From the NCBI GenBank assembly GCA_026710565.1, contig JAPOQV010000253.1, forward strand, positions 1-6,489: DNA of 6,489 nucleotides, in the 5' to 3' direction. Positions 5,872-6,489 of this stretch are shown piece after piece (positions within the stretch are counted from its first letter, which is position 1; each line of letters starts with the position of its first letter). The notes below the pieces were generated by a model. That model made no database searches, was not told the DNA's origin, and saw only the letters and a list, made by a program, of their open reading frames with translations. The stretch is from Spirochaetaceae bacterium. Its GTDB lineage: Bacteria; Spirochaetota; Spirochaetia; SZUA-6; Bin103. Made by a program: the position numbers and the translations under genes.

Positions 5872-6489
5872 GTGGCATCCGTCATGACCGATCGCTGCGA
5901 CCTCAGGGTGGCCGACTACCGGGTCCTGTTCGACGACGACCGGTTTCCGGCCAGCGGGTGCGCTGTCGTCAAGAGCGGCGACCGGCTGCTGATGACCGTG
6001 CAGCGGGCGAGCGACGCCGAGCGCGGCATCTCCTCGCTGCTCACGCACAGCGACGACCTGGGCGCCACCTGGACCGAGCCGCGTCCGTTTGGCCCGCCGC
6101 TCGCCAACCCAGAGACCGAGTTCCAGGGCGTCGCCCCCGCGCACGTGCTGGACGACGGGACCGTGGTCGCCTGCGGCATCTACCTGCCCAAGGGCTTCGA
6201 CCGCGCCAGCGGGGGGCGCGGCCTGTATCGGCCCAGCGACATCCTCATCGGGCACCTCGATCCCGGTGCGGACGAGTTCGCCTGGCACCGGATCGCCACC
6301 GGCACCTTCCTTACCGAGCAGTTCATCGCTCCCGGCATCGCCCTGCCGGACGGCCGGCTGTTGTTCACTATGTGGGGATCGGCGGTGCGCGGCGACAACT
6401 GGCAGTGCGGCGTGATCCTCTCGGACGACGGCGGCCGCACGCTGCGCTACCGGCGGGTGGGCTACGAGCCCGATCCGGCGATCCGCAAG
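5872..6489 (+). CDS. Sialidase-fold / BNR (Asp-box) repeat protein, N-terminal part
   Basis: The frame is open from GTG 5872 to the right edge, giving 206 residues with no stop codon. SDDLGATW (residues 62-69) is a perfect Asp-box (S-x-D-x-G-x-T-W), the hallmark turn of six-bladed sialidase/neuraminidase and related BNR-repeat propellers. SDDGGRTL near residue 187 is a second, degenerate box with Leu for Trp. The early FPASGCAVVKSGDRLLMTVQ (about 25-44) looks like a first propeller blade, with DGTVVACGIYLP and LPDGRLLFTMWG as further blade strands. Real sialidases have a catalytic Arg triad, a Tyr/Glu pair and an Asp. These cannot be checked because the C-terminal half is missing, so exo-sialidase activity is not proven and other glycoside-binding or uncharacterised BNR proteins are equally possible. 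There is no signal peptide, so the protein seems intracellular, which is unusual for a host-glycan sialidase. It follows the 257-residue gene by 17 bp and is probably in the same operon. Confidence 0.87.
   Translation, partial: MASVMTDRCDLRVADYRVLFDDDRFPASGCAVVKSGDRLLMTVQRASDAERGISSLLTHSDDLGATWTEPRPFGPPLANPETEFQGVAPAHVLDDGTVVACGIYLPKGFDRASGGRGLYRPSDILIGHLDPGADEFAWHRIATGTFLTEQFIAPGIALPDGRLLFTMWGSAVRGDNWQCGVILSDDGGRTLRYRRVGYEPDPAIRK

Noticed and set aside
5857..6288. 143-residue minus-strand open frame
   Set aside because: It is antisense to the BNR-protein gene, whose plus-strand frame has a perfect Asp-box and a strong ribosome binding site.

Overview
The window is GC-rich, roughly two-thirds G+C by eye, and densely coding. 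Genes overlap or sit within tens of bases of each other, which is typical of a high-GC free-living or host-associated bacterium. Nothing in it fixes the phylum. The mix of amino-acid and peptide enzymes with a BNR/sialidase-like protein resembles genomes of uncultured high-GC heterotrophs (Chloroflexota, Spirochaetota or sponge-associated lineages), but that is only an impression. There are no RNA genes, CRISPR arrays, insertion sequences or phage genes.

The layout is two divergent gene runs separated by a 95-bp gap (3723-3817). The left run reads leftward on the minus strand. In order of transcription it holds a homocysteine S-methyltransferase-family protein (3722-2733), a fold-type II PLP-dependent threonine/serine dehydratase-like enzyme (2749-1715, overlapping the previous gene by 17 bp), and a gamma-glutamyltransferase-family Ntn-hydrolase (from 1658 and running off the left edge, with 552 residues visible). 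The right run reads rightward. It holds an M19 membrane-dipeptidase-family metallopeptidase (3818-4861), an unrecognised 60-residue protein coupled to it through an ATGA overlap (4858-5040), an unrecognised 257-residue protein (5081-5854), and the N-terminal 206 residues of an Asp-box/sialidase-fold protein (from GTG 5872 off the right edge) with a near-perfect Shine-Dalgarno sequence.

Taken together this looks like an accessory cluster for breaking down small peptides and amino acids. A gamma-glutamyl or amide hydrolase and an M19 dipeptidase could release amino acids. The dehydratase could deaminate hydroxy amino acids, and the methyltransferase could act on sulfur amino acids. A glutathione-like route (gamma-glutamyl removal, then Cys-Gly cleavage) is one reading. 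However, the GGT-family protein lacks the classical glutamate-binding arginine motif and has Asn-Asn in place of Ser-Ser, so its substrate may differ. The M19 protein also has a changed metal motif (HxH for HxD). The two unrecognised proteins between the dipeptidase and the BNR protein are the least explained part of the window.
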